Below, in pieces: positions 9,686 through 20,668 of a stretch of 64,000 nt of DNA. The notes under the pieces were generated by a model. That model ran no database searches. It worked only from the letters and a program-made list of their open reading frames with translations, and was not told the DNA's origin. Source of the stretch: Hepsetus odoe (lineage: Eukaryota; Chordata; Actinopteri; Characiformes; Hepsetidae); contig CM029370.1 of the NCBI GenBank assembly GCA_017165825.1, positions 28,899,146 through 28,963,145 on the forward strand, written 5' to 3'. The first letter of the stretch is position 1. Every line of letters starts with the position of its first letter. Made by a program: the position numbers and the translations under genes.

Positions 9686-9960
9686 ATCCTGCAGATTGCA
9701 AGGCAGGGGTTTCCAATAAAATGGCCAGCGAGTGTAAAAAGCACACACAGGCTTTAAGATCTTAGTTTGATCTTCCAGCTTTAAAGCACCTGCTTTCACT
9801 CTCGTTATCAGTCCATCTCCATAATGTCAGCCAAACAGGTTGGCTTTTACTCTGAGTTTCGCTGGAGAGATGGGTTCACAGGGGAACGGAGGAAAAACGA
9901 GGGGCTTTATTGCACTTTCCTGTCTGACAACAATTCACAGACAGTTCAGCTGTTTCTGAC

Positions 9961-9962
<2 letters not shown>

Positions 9963-9991
<29 letters not shown>
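9963..9991. repeat. (CA)n microsatellite
   Basis: Uninterrupted CA run followed by a short GA run. Confidence 0.95.
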
Positions 9992-9993
<2 letters not shown>

Positions 9994-10045
9994 GAGAGAG
10001 AGAGCGCGGTTCAGTGAACTGTTCTTTTTCTCATGCTAAGAGCGA

Positions 10046-10260
10046 CTCCCGGGTTTTATAAATGCCCAAGTTAACTGGAGGGCACTTCAATTAAAGTGCA
10101 CTGGCTCTGTCGCCGCATCCAGTAACACTCGTTTAAAAGAAATGTTATCCCAGTTAATTATTGCGTTAATTGGCCGTCCGTCTCTGATGGCTGGTCTGCG
10201 GAATCAAAACTGTCCTTCAGTTCCTCTGTGTCTGCCTTTATCTTGAGCTCACTGCCTGCG
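10046..10260. other. possible conserved non-coding segment
   Basis: No repeat family and no exon. It contains clustered homeodomain-like TAAT cores, including 'cagttaattattgcgttaat'. This is only a candidate; no comparison could be run. Confidence 0.25.
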
Positions 10261-10415
10261 TGTGTGTGTGTGTGTGTGTGTTTTATATTTTAATTTAAAA
10301 AAAAAAAAAAAAGAAAATGGAGTTACTGGTTAGTAAAAAATGCTTTTATGTTTGTCATTTAAAAGGCTTTCGTTTTTTGACTGAACCTTTTTAAAGGTCG
10401 GGTTCACACGTAAGA

Positions 10416-11440
10416 TCACCGATCAGCCACAACATAACACCACTGATTGTGGGTTCGATTCCCTCACCAGTAGGTTGCCCTGAGGTACCCTTGAACAAGG
10501 TACCGTCCCTGTCACTGCTCCACGGGCGCTTTCAATAGCTGCCCCCTGCTGCAGGTGTGTGTATGGGTGAAACGCAGAGGTTGAATTACGTTGTGCTCTG
10601 CTGCGTTTCACAATGACAAGGGTAGTCACTTTCACTTTCACTGACAGGCAGTGTGAAAATTGATTGTCTCATTGATTGATTGCTGCTGTAAAGTGAGGTA
10701 AGATGCATCATGCAGTGAGTGAACAGTCAGATCTTGACTGTTGAGCGATCAGACCAGAAGTGCTCCATGGACAGACAACCAGTGAGCCAGAAACAGGTTG
10801 ATGAGTCCACAAGCATGACTGATGCACATGGGAGTGAAAATCAGCCTGTCTGGTCCAACAGAAGAGCCACTGGAGCAGAAAATGCTGGAGATCAACAACA
10901 CTGACCCCTTTCTGTCTAAAAAAGGGCCTAAAATAAGATGAACTGGGCCAAGGAGCAAAGGAAGGAGAAGTGATGGACCTTACATGATGTGGACGACCAG
11001 GTTTTTATGCCCAAATAGATGCCACCAGGGTGAATTATGGGCAGAAATTAAGCTAGCTGCTGTGTGATGCTCTGAGCAAAGATCTGCGGGGAAACTATGT
11101 CCCCTGCATTTATGTGGATGCTACTAAACATTATTTCATGGGGACTGTGTTCCCTTAAGGCAGTGTCCTCTTTCTGCATGTCCTTCCATTCTGCAAACAC
11201 TGTTCAGGACAAACAGTTCAAAGTGCTGGCTTTATAAATTTGATACATTTCAATCTGAACAATTATCTGTGTGAATTAATCCAAGCCATGGAGCTCACAC
11301 CTGCTAGCATACAAGATCTGCTGCTTTGTGCAGAAACCACAGATCACCTTCAGGGAAGTCCATACCAGAAGAGATCAGAGCTGTTTGGGGACAAAATCAG
11401 GAAGGTTGCTTTAATGTTGTGCCCATGGAAACAAGTTTGC
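10416..11440 (+). pseudogene. Tc1-like transposon remnant, interrupted by a SINE
   Basis: Starts with 'gatcaccgatcagccacaac', which matches the terminal repeat I know from fish Tc1-like elements. It is interrupted by a SINE1 at 10441-10640. It then resumes with 'gacaggcagtgtgaaaattg' and 'gcagtgagtgaacagtcaga', and later 'tctggtccaacagaagagcc' and 'gatctgctgctttgtgc'. The reading frame is completely destroyed by stops and shifts. The right end is approximate. Confidence 0.75.
10441..10640 (+). mobile_element. SINE1 inserted in a Tc1-like element
   Basis: Begins at the B box (gtgggttcgattccc) and ends with 'gtcactttcactttca'. CACTGA occurs at both junctions (10441-10446 and 10639-10644), consistent with a short target duplication, although the tail itself is CACT-rich. 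The SINE is younger than the transposon it interrupts. Confidence 0.85.
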
Positions 11441-12121
11441 CTTGATTTGTACAGCTCAGACTGATTGGTGGTGTTTGTATGTTTTCACACATTCATTCGT
11501 CACCAGATGTAAAGTCTATAGAGCCCCAGGATGTGACAGCATCACAGCTTAAATATGGAAAAGGTCCCACAGCCATGTCTTGTGACCATGGACCGGGTCA
11601 CACAATGCAGGTTGTTTAGGCAGAAATTGAAAATGCTACCTGTCATTTAAATGTATTTCCTAATAAAGTGGCTTATAAGTGTATTTAAGTGTGTATTAAA
11701 CATACTGGACATATTACAGGCCGTCAGCTTGGACAGCTAAAGCCGAAACTCAGGAAAACAACAGGCTAAAGTATCAGTCAGGTTGGACATTTCACTGTGA
11801 AAATACATACATTAGAGTTTTAGTGGTTACACTGTTCGTATTTACAGTCTTGGAAGCGTCTAAGGATGATTTATTTGTACTTACAAATTTGGTCCCGTGT
11901 ATTTGGAATCAAAACAAGGTTGATAAATTGTCTGTCACGCCAACCTGGAGGTTGTTTAGTTGAGTAAGGTCTCCTCAATCGTACTTGAAGGCCTGAAAAA
12001 TGGGGAAATTCACTTTATATGGCAAAACACCATGGAGGAACCCTGGCTGGATTGTTTTTGTTTTTCTCTCCCACCAGAAAATGAAGGGGAAAACTGTACA
12101 ACAATGCTTGCAAAATATTAA
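11441..12121. other. no recognised feature
   Basis: Unique-looking, A/T-rich sequence. The left part may still include decayed Tc1 sequence. Confidence 0.5.
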
Positions 12122-12836
12122 ATGAGTGTGAACAAAAAGGAGGATAGCAGAATGGTTAGGATGCAGGGAGTGGAGTTTAAATACTTGGGATCAACAGTTC
12201 AGAGTAACATTGAGTGTGGAGGAGAGGTAAAGAAAAGAGTGCAGGCAGATTGGAATGGGTGGGGAAGAGTAGCAGAAAGGATCTGACAGAAAAGTGACAG
12301 TGAAAGTGACAACCCTCGTCACAGCATAGCAGACAGTGAACCACAATGAAATTGGACCTCTACATTTAACCCATGCACACTCAAACACCGTGCAGCAGTG
12401 GGCAGCTATTGAAAGCGCCCAGGGAGTAGTGACGGGGACAGTACCTTCCTCAAGGGTACCTCAGGGCAACCTATTGGGAAGGGGTTTTTACCCCCGACCC
12501 TCCGATCATGCGGCCAACGCTCTAACCACTAGGCCACCGCTGCCCAAAAGAGAGAAAGAAAAAGTGTACAGGATGGTAGTAAGACCAGCTATGTTATATG
12601 GGTTGGAGACGATGGTGCTGATGAAAAGACAGGTGGTGGAGCTGAAGGTGTCTGAATTAAAGATACTGAGAGGAGGGACAAGGATGGAAAGGATTAGTAA
12701 CAAATATATTGGATGGGAGGTTTATGGATGTGGTGAGAGGACGTACAGGGGGTCGGTGTGAAAGAGCAAAAATGCAGAGGACAGGAAGACATGGAGACAA
12801 ATAATCCACTGTAATGACTCCTAACAAATGCTGTGT
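12122..12836 (+). mobile_element. RTE-type LINE fragment B, split by a SINE
   Basis: Plus-strand copy. Bases 12122-12295 match the region encoding the YLGSTVQ-like motif (aatacttgggatcaacagtt). Bases 12546-12836 continue with 'gtgtacaggatggtagtaag' and 'agaccagctatgttatatgg', then the 3' end 'ggagacaaataatccactgt'. The interruption at 12296-12545 is a SINE1 on the minus strand. Confidence 0.85.
12296..12545 (-). mobile_element. SINE1 full-length copy nested in a LINE
   Basis: Reverse complement runs from the head (GGGCAGCGGTGGCCTAGTGG) through a GGTAAAAACCCC-like decayed B box to the tail (GTCACTTTCACTGTCAC). Its A box TGGCCTAGTGG is intact. Confidence 0.92.
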
Positions 12837-12867
12837 TTGGTGAAAAAGGGATAGCCATCATTTCTCA

Positions 12868-12990
12868 GCAAGAAGGTTGTGGGTTCTATTCCCTGCCTGG
12901 GCTCTTTCTGTAGACATGTTGTCCCCATGTCTGTGTGTTGTCCCCTTGTCATGTTTGTGTGAGGTAGACTGATGGTTTACCTCACAACAG
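12868..12990 (+). mobile_element. SINE3 fragment
   Basis: 'cagcaagaaggttgtgggtt' followed by 'ccctgcctgggctctttctg' and 'tgtccccatgtctgtgtg', matching the front third of SINE3. Confidence 0.5.
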
Positions 12991-13009
12991 GTAGTTCAGG
13001 GGAGCGTCC

Positions 13010-13570
13010 ACTGTACTAAAATTCCTAATTAGTCACCGGTAAAAGTTGTCAAATCCTAAAAACCTTTGCAACTGCTTCAAAGTTTGAGGCTCGGGCCAAT
13101 CTGTCACAGCCTTCACCTTACACTTCTCCATGTCTAATCCCTTTGGACCAATATGGAAACCACAGAAAGAAGTTTTAGAGGAGCAAAATTCACACTTTTC
13201 CGCCTTGATTTACAACCCAAGTGGAAGTAATCAGGAGAGTACTGGCCTGACCTGAGAATCAAATTTGAATAGATAAGTATGTTGTCCAAATAAGCTATTT
13301 AGCACCTGCCAAGCATGTCCCTCAGGACATTGTTGATGAACAATTGGAATACAGATGGCGCGTTTACTAAACCGTAAGGCATGACCTGATACATATAGTG
13401 ACCAGATGTTGGCTGTCTTCCACTCGTCACTCTCCTGAATTCTCTCCAGGTTGTACGCACTGCGGCGGTCCAGTTTGGAGAAAATACTGGATGCTCTCTA
13501 CCTCAGTGCCTCAGCCACATTCTCCATTGCTCTTCGTTCCAGTTCAGAAAGGGGAAATATACGAGAGCAT
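13010..13570 (-). pseudogene. Ty3/gypsy reverse transcriptase remnant
   Basis: On the minus strand, segments read FSKLDRRSAYNL, DEWKTA, YQVMPYGLVNAPSVFQLFIN and IAYLDNILIYS. These are the RT blocks of Ty3/gypsy (Metaviridae-type) retrotransposons in correct order. The catalytic YLDD is YLDN here, and frameshifts and stops occur, so it is inactive. The 3' part (RNase H, integrase, 3' LTR) is absent. Confidence 0.88.
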
Positions 13571-13572
13571 GC

Positions 13573-13788
13573 TCAGGCAGCCCCTGGCATGAGCTCAATA
13601 ACACAGTCCCAGGGACGATGAGGTGGGAGATGAGTATCTTTCTTGGCACTGAATGCTTTGCTCAAGTCAGTCGAGATGGAGAGAGGCAGGTGAGGTAGGG
13701 GGCTCTGCACTGAGGTGGAATGCAGGGGAAGAGGTGAAAAGAGACAATTGGCTTTGAAAGGGGGGCACCATGTCTTAATCCCAGCCAC
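13573..13788 (-). pseudogene. Ty3/gypsy pol linker before RT
   Basis: Encodes LSKAFSAKKDTHLPPHRPWD then CVIELMPGA. This matches the conserved segment between protease and RT in Ty3/gypsy elements (LPPHRPYDCAI-type). It continues directly into the RT remnant. Confidence 0.85.
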
Positions 13789-13864
13789 TGTCCAGTCAAT
13801 GACCAGGATGTTTGACCTCAGTGTGGGCTGACTGTGTGGTGAGAGTTATGGGGTTGGTAACCTA

Positions 13865-14010
13865 TCATTTACTGTCAGTGTTGACCTGCTGCCCATCTAA
13901 GGCATGAACAGAAATGAGCTGGGAAAGGGGACAGTGTGGTATCCATAGCTTAGAGGCCAGAGAGGACGAGAAAAAGTTTCCAGCTGACACGGAGTCAATA
14001 AACCTGCACT
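13865..14010 (-). pseudogene. Ty3/gypsy aspartic protease remnant
   Basis: Encodes CRFIDSVSAGNFFSSSLASK then LWIPHCPLS and VHALDGQ. It matches the retropepsin segment (LVDSGAEGNF-type) but with DSV in place of the catalytic DSG. Position between gag and RT fits. Confidence 0.8.
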
Positions 14011-14099
14011 GAAACAATAAAGGAAACAGTGTTATAGCACAGGCAAACAGGAACAACAAACTGGCTAACAGAAAGGGAAACACTAGAATTATTTCGTTT

Positions 14100-14830
14100 T
14101 ACATCCTTGGACTTCAGAGATGGACAATCATGTCTCCAGTGTCCGGTGTCTCCGCACCCCTCCGCTCTCATCATGCTCCCTCAGACCTGGACATACAGTA
14201 CATGCCAAACTGCATTGGTTCTGGTTTTTTAGCTGCAGAAGTGGGTGGTGCATGAAGCGGAAGAGAGGGAGATGGGCTGACTGTCCATGGTAGAGGTGGA
14301 TGGGACCATTTTGTACTCAGATGCTGGTCTAGCCAGATTGCCAGGTTGATCACGTCATCAAGTGATAGGCTGACATCTCTGTTTCAAAAGCAGGAGCTAG
14401 TCCCCGTCTGACTCTCTGTGCACTGGGTAGACAAAAATGGCCCGGAACTGTGCAATGAAGTGATCAAATAATCATAGAATGTCGCCCCCTAGTTCAAAAA
14501 CTGCTGTTGCCCAGCCCAATGCCTTCTCTGAAAGCCTCCCGATAGCAACTGATAAGTCATGGTTGCTGAGGCAAGTACATTGAAAAGATGAAAAGGAAGC
14601 TCCAACGAGTTGCTGAGTCACCTGCATTACATTCTGGGAGAGAGACATGATGCTCGATCACGATGAGTGGTTGGAAGAGTGGAACCTGTAGCTGTACCAG
14701 GGAAGGAGCACATGGGTCCATGAGCTCTGTGGTCATGGTCAAGAGGTGGAGAAGGGCTCAACCCGGCTCTGCCAGCTACCCACATCAAGCTCCACTTGAT
14801 GTTCCTCCCCACTTTGTTCCTCAGGGGAAC
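14100..14830 (-). pseudogene. Ty3/gypsy gag remnant
   Basis: Reading down the minus strand: HHVSLPECNAGD near 14650, then stretches interrupted by stops, then MINLAIWLDQHL near 14340 and KPEPMQFG near 14200. These resemble the gag capsid and pre-zinc-knuckle regions of sushi-like fish Ty3/gypsy elements, from memory. A zinc knuckle is not clearly intact. Confidence 0.7.
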
Positions 14831-14846
14831 ACCTCTGTTATTCTGT

Positions 14847-15073
14847 CATTTACATTTACGCCATTTAGCGGACACTCTTATCCAGAGCGACTTCCATGTC
14901 CGAATTACAGGGACAGTCCCCCCTGGAGACACTCAGGGTTAAGGATTTTGCTCAGGGACCCAGTGGTGGTAGTGCTCGGTGGGATTCAAACCTGGGACCT
15001 CTTGAGCCATAGGTCCATAGGCAAGTATCCTACCACTAGACCACCTCCACCCCGACTAGACCACCTCCACCCC
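14847..15073 (-). mobile_element. SINE2 copy, nearly complete
   Basis: Reverse complement begins with GGTGGTCTAGTGGTAGGATA (A-box-like), has a GGTTTGAATCCC B-box-like segment, and ends in the teleost SINE tail (GGATAAGAGTGTCCGCTAAATG then GTAAATGTAAATG). The head is duplicated: 'gactagaccacctccacccc' occurs at 15034-15053 and 15054-15073. It separates the gypsy LTR from gag. Confidence 0.88.
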
Positions 15074-15315
15074 ACACTGGCATTACGGTGTGTGTGTGAG
15101 CAAGAGGAATGGAGGCGATAACAAGTGTGTCACGTTTATTCAAGAGAACCAACATACACCCTTTGTGATAATTAAAGAACGGATGATTGTGATTGGGACT
15201 GGTAACTCTTAAATAGGGACTCTTGCAGGTGCGATTACGTGAAACAGGTGAGGGGAGTGATTGTGGAAATCAGAACGTGGTAATGGCTGGAATTGGGAGA
15301 ATTTGGAGTCGTGAC
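15074..15315 (-). mobile_element. probable 5' LTR of the gypsy remnant
   Basis: On the minus strand it starts TGTCACGACTCC, contains a TATTTAAG TATA-like box and a later GAATAAACGTGACA with a poly(A) signal. It lies upstream of gag in the right orientation. No second LTR was found, so the boundaries cannot be confirmed by pairing. Confidence 0.6.
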
Positions 15316-17351
15316 AGCAATATTAAGATTGTATATTACAAATCCCTATCAGGAAACCCAGCTCTTGTAGCTCCATCTTAGTGAGACTATTACAAAATGT
15401 ATACAAAAGCTACCGATTGGGAATATAAAGCATTCAGTTGCTTGACAAAATGCTAAGCTATTGCTGGACAAAACTGGCTTTCTGGGGCTGGACTATAATG
15501 TAAAGTAGGGGCTTCTATCGGTGGATAAACTGGCCATGTTTAAGGCCAAAGTGTCCCACTGCGAACCTGTGCTGCATTTTTTCTTCTCCTGCTGGGATGA
15601 CCATTAGTGTGCGGTTGTGGTCAGCAGGAGATAACCAGTGATTTAGAGCTGAGCTCTTATCTGCTGGGCTGCCGTCCCAGACACACACACTTCTACACAC
15701 ACTCAGCGACTCCAAGCCATCTGTCTCCGTCGGCAGCCTTTGATTAAAAGTAGTTGTGCCACACGCTGGGCCTGAACACACTCCGCCTGTGCATATTTAT
15801 CTACCAAACTGCCGCCACTGACCCGAGCCGTGTGTATCTATTAAAGGCGAGAACAGCAACTACAGCGATGGCTGAAGTTACTGTAACATGCTGTTAGATA
15901 AGGTTCCTCCGGTTATCAGCGTGTTGCTTTCTCTTAATTACCGATGCAGGAATTCCTACAGACTTGGGCAGAGGAGACTTTATACTTTATATGTGAGATT
16001 TTACAGCACCAGACCAAGTCTTACTGGTTAAACTGTAGAAGTCTAGACTGACTTACAATGAGTACAGATAATAATAATAATAATAATGATGGAAAAAATA
16101 ACTACAATACTTTATTATTCTTAACATCATTAAAATAATATGGCAATAATACATCAAATAAAATATGCTTATTATTGTTTTTATTATTATTTTTATTTCT
16201 TATAATTATTTATCACCTTCTTAACACCCAAGGTCAAAAGAATGTGTTCAATTCAGACAAAAACTGAGGTTAGAAATGTACGTGTTGTTCTGGACTGTGA
16301 GCTCACACCTTTATTTCACACCTTGACAATGTGGTGGAACTGCTATTTCACCTCACTCGTCCCTCGTGTTCCACTGTTTCATCCATGGAAGACACTCGGG
16401 ACTCTTTTATGTTTGGACTGTTGTGATTTATGTTTTACTGGATTCTTTAAAAAGAGAACAGACGCATTATAACTTGTTCAAAATGGAGCAGGAAGAGAAT
16501 TTGGGTGCACTAGACCAACTGGACATTTTGACCCATTTGTTCTTATTCTAGCAGGACTACACTGCTTACCTGCTTTTAGAACTGGTTTTAACTTAAAATG
16601 CCCAGAATATTTTGGCTGTGGGTTATTTAGACCTTGTATATTTAGACCCAGGGTATTTTAGCTGTGGGTATTTTAAACCATAGGTAGGTTTCAAATGGTT
16701 TTTTAGACCCAAGGTGTTTTGGTTGTGGGTATATTAGACGCAGGATATTTGGCTTCTACCAGTCCACATTTCGTTGCAGGTATTTTTCAAACCCTAGACT
16801 TCTCCTGCCAACAACAAGCTATCACAGAGCTGGCTGCCAAAAAAACACAAGAAATATGTCCAAATAACACCTGCCACCTTCCGAAAGTGGCTCGCTTTTT
16901 GGAAAATGGCTGGAGGGAACACCCCCCTACGTTTGTGAGCTGTCAGAATTGCCAGACCCATAATTTTCGCACTCTACCACCTCTCCAAACTCTCTTTACA
17001 GCAAACTGTTATTTGTATTGGTGTAGAAAACTGTCAGAATAAAGCAACCCACCTGCCACCAGCATCTCACCAGGTGTTGTGGCTGAACGTGTCGAACGGC
17101 AGGAATAAAGGCACAGGTCACTCTCAGGTCCGAGTCTGATTTCTACTGTTTCTTTCCTGTGAATCGCTGTCAGTGCCAGAGTTTCTCCAAAACACAGTCT
17201 TAATTTTGACTTCCCGTCCCTTTCAGAAGTGCAGTTCTTCCATCGTTCTCTTCCTGTCATGTAATCTTGACCTTTACTCACATTATTCAGAGTTCTAAAG
17301 TTGTGCAATGTTTGCATAGATCCTTTCTGGAAATAAGGAGATATTAATTTG
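15316..17351. other. no recognised gene
   Basis: Unique-looking sequence. Bases 16060-16210 are rich in TAA/TTA triplets. Bases 16610-16770 hold a decayed tandem repeat of roughly 30-36 bp based on 'gctgtgggtattttagaccc'. No exon could be assigned. Confidence 0.55.
16610..16770. repeat. degenerate short tandem repeat
   Basis: Repeated variants of 'gtgggtattttagacccagg' with irregular spacing (for example ttggctgtgggttatttag, tagctgtgggtattttaaac, tggttgtgggtatattagac). Confidence 0.6.
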
Positions 17352-17482
17352 TCAATTTACAGCATTTAGCAGACGCTCTTGTCCAGAGCAGGGACAGGGC
17401 CCTGGAGACACTCAGGGTTAAGGGTCTTGCTCAGGGACCCAGTGGTGGTAGTGCTGGAGGTGGGATTTGAACCTGTGACCTA
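17352..17482 (-). mobile_element. SINE2 fragment
   Basis: 'acagcatttagcagacgctc' followed by 'ggagacactcagggttaagg', 'gtggtggtagtgctggaggt' and 'gggatttgaacctgtgacc'. The A-box head is lost. Confidence 0.85.
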
Positions 17483-18146
17483 GGTATGTGCGAGTGTCCA
17501 TCATGCAAATGTTCTTTGAGGAACCTTTAAATTGGTGAAGAAATGTAACATCAAGGGAAAGTTCTTTGCAGATTTGTGTTGCATTTTCTATGGAATCAGT
17601 CAAAAAGTTGTTCTGCCATCCTTTGTTTACCAACTTCAGGAACCTGAAGTTTAAGCAGCTTACAGCCTTTTATAGAAGCTGCAAGCATATTCGGAGGAAT
17701 AAACTTGTTCTAAGCTGGAGGAAAATCACTTGCACCAACATCGGTAGCTCCATGAAAAAAGGAAGAAAGATAAACCAGAACGTACTGCTACAAACTGTTG
17801 GAGAACAAAATGCTCCTTGAGGGCAACAGGCCATAACGTCAAATCCAAGCACAACTTCCAAACCACATCAAATCCAACTGATCCAACCTTGCTCTGGATT
17901 AAACTACATCCAACCCAAAGCGGTGCTTTCCCAGCATGCACTTCTCTTATGTCTCCCACTGCCAGAGTCACCAAATAACTAGAATGTGTTTCTTTGTGTC
18001 ACTCACAAGATGTCAACCAGGTCTGGCCAGCCAAAAAAGCCAATTGGACCACAGATGTTTTGTTTTATTTGTTTTTTGTTTTTTTGTTCTTTATGTTCTT
18101 TTTGGTGGATTTGTGATCTGAATGGTGGAGTAGAATTCTGGGTGCT
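17483..18146. other. no recognised feature
   Basis: Unique-looking. A T-rich segment lies at 18058-18110. Confidence 0.5.
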
Positions 18147-19033
18147 TTACCCCAATCAGCCATTAAAACCAATAACTGGAGAAGAAAGTAACATCATCTC
18201 ATTACAGTGGTTCTTCTCAATTGATGTGACACATTAGGCAGCAAGTGAACAGGCAAGTCTTGAAACTGATGTTTGATGGAAATGTTTGAAGACCTGAGGT
18301 CAAATTGTGACGGCTGGACGACTGGATCAGAGCTTCTCAACCATAACGAGGCTTGTGGGGTGTTCTCAAGATGCTTTGGTGATCAGAAGAACTCCAAGAT
18401 AAGAAACTGGTGAGGTAGTCACAGGGTCTTGGGCTCATTAATACACAAGGGAATGAAGACTAGTCCAGCTGATCCTATTACAGAAGAACTGCTGTGGGAC
18501 ACAGTTAATGCTGGTTCTGATAGGAGGTCAGAACACAGTGTAGGGGTATGTGGGGCTGAAGACCAGTCAGGATACCTATGCTGACTTCTGTCCACCACTG
18601 ACAGCTTCTACATTGGACAAATTATCCTCAGAACAGGAGCATGCAGCCTTGGAAAAGGCAAGCTTGTGGAGGCCATGTGATGTTCTGGAGAGTGTTCTGC
18701 TGGGAAATCTTGGTGGATGTGGCACCAAAATATTGTTGCAGACCAAAGTTCACCCTTTCAAGGTTACCGTGCTCCCTAATGGTAGTGCCCTCTTTCAGCA
18801 GGATTAATTAAGTATCTTTGGAATATGCTAAAGACACCACTCTGATTTATGGAGGTCCCACCTCACAACTAACAGAACTTAATGGATCTGCCCATAACGT
18901 CTTGGTGCAGAAACCTCAGCAACTCTTTCAGAGGTCTGGTGGAGTCCATGGATGCTGTTTTGTAGCAAAGGGGAATACACAAAACAAAGGGGAATACACA
19001 CTTTATTTTAACATTTTGATGGACTGGTGTAAT
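18147..19033 (+). pseudogene. Tc1-like transposon, both ends present, internally deleted
   Basis: The left end 'caatcagccattaaaacc' and the right end 'attttaacattttgatggac' are inverted counterparts. Between them are 'gacacattaggcagcaagtg', 'gttaatgctggttctgatag', 'gtagtgccctctttcagcag' (encoding SALFQQD) and 'ggtggagtccatggatgc'. TA dinucleotides flank both ends (18148-18149, 19030-19031). The length of about 0.9 kb is shorter than an intact element and the frame is broken, so it cannot encode an active transposase. Confidence 0.85.
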
Positions 19034-19090
19034 TGCTAGCTCTTCAGATCTAAGTTACCCTGTTTTATTTCACCCAGATCCAAGCTGGAA

Positions 19091-19391
19091 CAGCAACAAT
19101 GGCCTAGTGGTTAGGGAACAGGCACCTTGATCAGAAGGTTGTGGGTTCCAGTTCCAGTTGTTGTCAAGAGTTTAGAGATGAGACTCCAGGATCAGATAGT
19201 CATAGGTCATAGGAATCCCAGACCAGTAGGTTGCCCTGATGTTCCCTTGAGTAAGGTACCATCCCCATCACTGCTCCCTGGGTGCTGGATATGGCTGCCC
19301 CCTGCTGGACGGTGTGTGTGTGGGTTAAATACAGAGGTAGAATTCTTTTGAGGTTCACTGTATGTTCACAAAGACAGGTTTTCAATTTCAC
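19091..19391 (+). mobile_element. SINE1 copy with a repeated head segment
   Basis: Has an intact A box (tggcctagtgg) and a B-box region (gaaggttgtgggttccagtt). A second head-like segment follows (gagactccaggatcagatag ... aggaatcccagaccagtagg). Body and tail come next. The perfect CTCF-like core GCCCCCTGCTGG is at 19297-19308. Confidence 0.88.
19297..19308 (-). promoter_or_regulatory. CTCF-like core in SINE1
   Basis: CCAGCAGGGGGC on the minus strand fits the CTCF core CCASYAGRKGGC. It lies within the SINE body just before the tail. Binding is not shown. Confidence 0.45.
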
Positions 19392-20469
19392 CAGCACCAC
19401 CATCTTCTCTGACCTCTCATCTACGTCTTTGAGGAGCTTAACAGAATCGGATCATTCTTTTCTCACACTGCCATTGTTCTCTTCTTTCCAACCATAACTT
19501 TATTCACTTTTCTTTCTTCAGATCCTCTCCTCCCTGCTTTCAGACTCCTTGGGCTTCCTGACTGACAACTAATCAGGAATGGCAGCACATCAGCATTAAT
19601 CCCCGTAAGGCACTAACAGGAAATACATGCCTGTCAACTCCTTTGAGAAGCCCAGATCACTCCTCTGAAAGATGTCTTGGCATGTTTTTGCAAATCAGAG
19701 ATTCAACATCTGGAGGATTTGATTGTTTCTCTCCAGGGAGGCCAGTCAGGTGTCGTCCCCTTGTCAGCTCGAGACTTGCCTCTTGCAAATCACTCTTAAC
19801 ATTAAAACAGTAACACTTTGTTGCTTCAAACAGTTTTCGATTCAACTGAGAGGATACTTTAACTGAAATGCTTCAAAGCAAAAGTTTAGATTGGATGAAA
19901 GTTCTTTCTTCACTCACTCCTCAACTGGTTTCTTTGAACTGAATCTCACTCCATATTAATAGAATTCAAAGACTATTAAAGCCTCGAACTTCAACTCCAA
20001 TAAAAAAAATCTACTGAAAATAATCAACATGAACTTCACCGCTTCACTTTAATCCACGTCTCTACTAGTTCTCCCGTCATGGACATCACACTCAACACAC
20101 CCTGAACTCCACCGTCCACTCTCCCTGTCCTCTCTCTCACTCTCCTTCACTCTGTCCTGCACCGATGGACACTCAGAGGGACGTCTTTTCTGTGCATTAG
20201 GCTGAAACAGGTCTGGATGTTTGGAAGGTGATGGAAAATAAAAATAATGGAGAATTTAGATTGTTCCACGGGGCAAATATCTGGATTCAATTGTGGGGAG
20301 GAAAAGGAAAAGTTTTCAGAAAAGATACTTAAAAAGAGATAACTGATCTCCAAAGCACATTAATGAAGTGCTAATTAACTGACCACCGCTCAGCAACATG
20401 TAGAGAAGAAGACTCTGTGCTGACAACTTGGATTTACAATATACACATGCTCCTAAATGACACAAATGA
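19392..20469. other. no recognised feature
   Basis: Unique-looking sequence with no exon or known repeat that I can support. Confidence 0.5.
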
Positions 20470-20601
20470 CACACACTGTTCAGCAGGCCATATCCAGCAC
20501 CTGGGGAGCAATGATGGTGATGGTACCTTGCTCAAGCATACCTTAGGGCAACCTACTGGTCTGGGATTTGAACCCACAACCTTCTAATTATGGCGCCTAG
20601 T
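20470..20601 (-). mobile_element. SINE1 fragment
   Basis: 'gccatatccagcacctgggg', 'gtgatggtaccttgctcaag', then 'gggatttgaacccacaacct'. The tail and the end of the head are absent. Confidence 0.85.
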
Positions 20602-20668
20602 CTCGAAACGCAAGATTGCAGGTATACAGCAACAAAATACCAGATTTATACAAATTTCAAATAAATTT

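Noticed and set aside
15515..15781. Possible exon on the minus strand
   Set aside because: The open frame lacks any recognisable domain and I could not see convincing splice sites at its edges.
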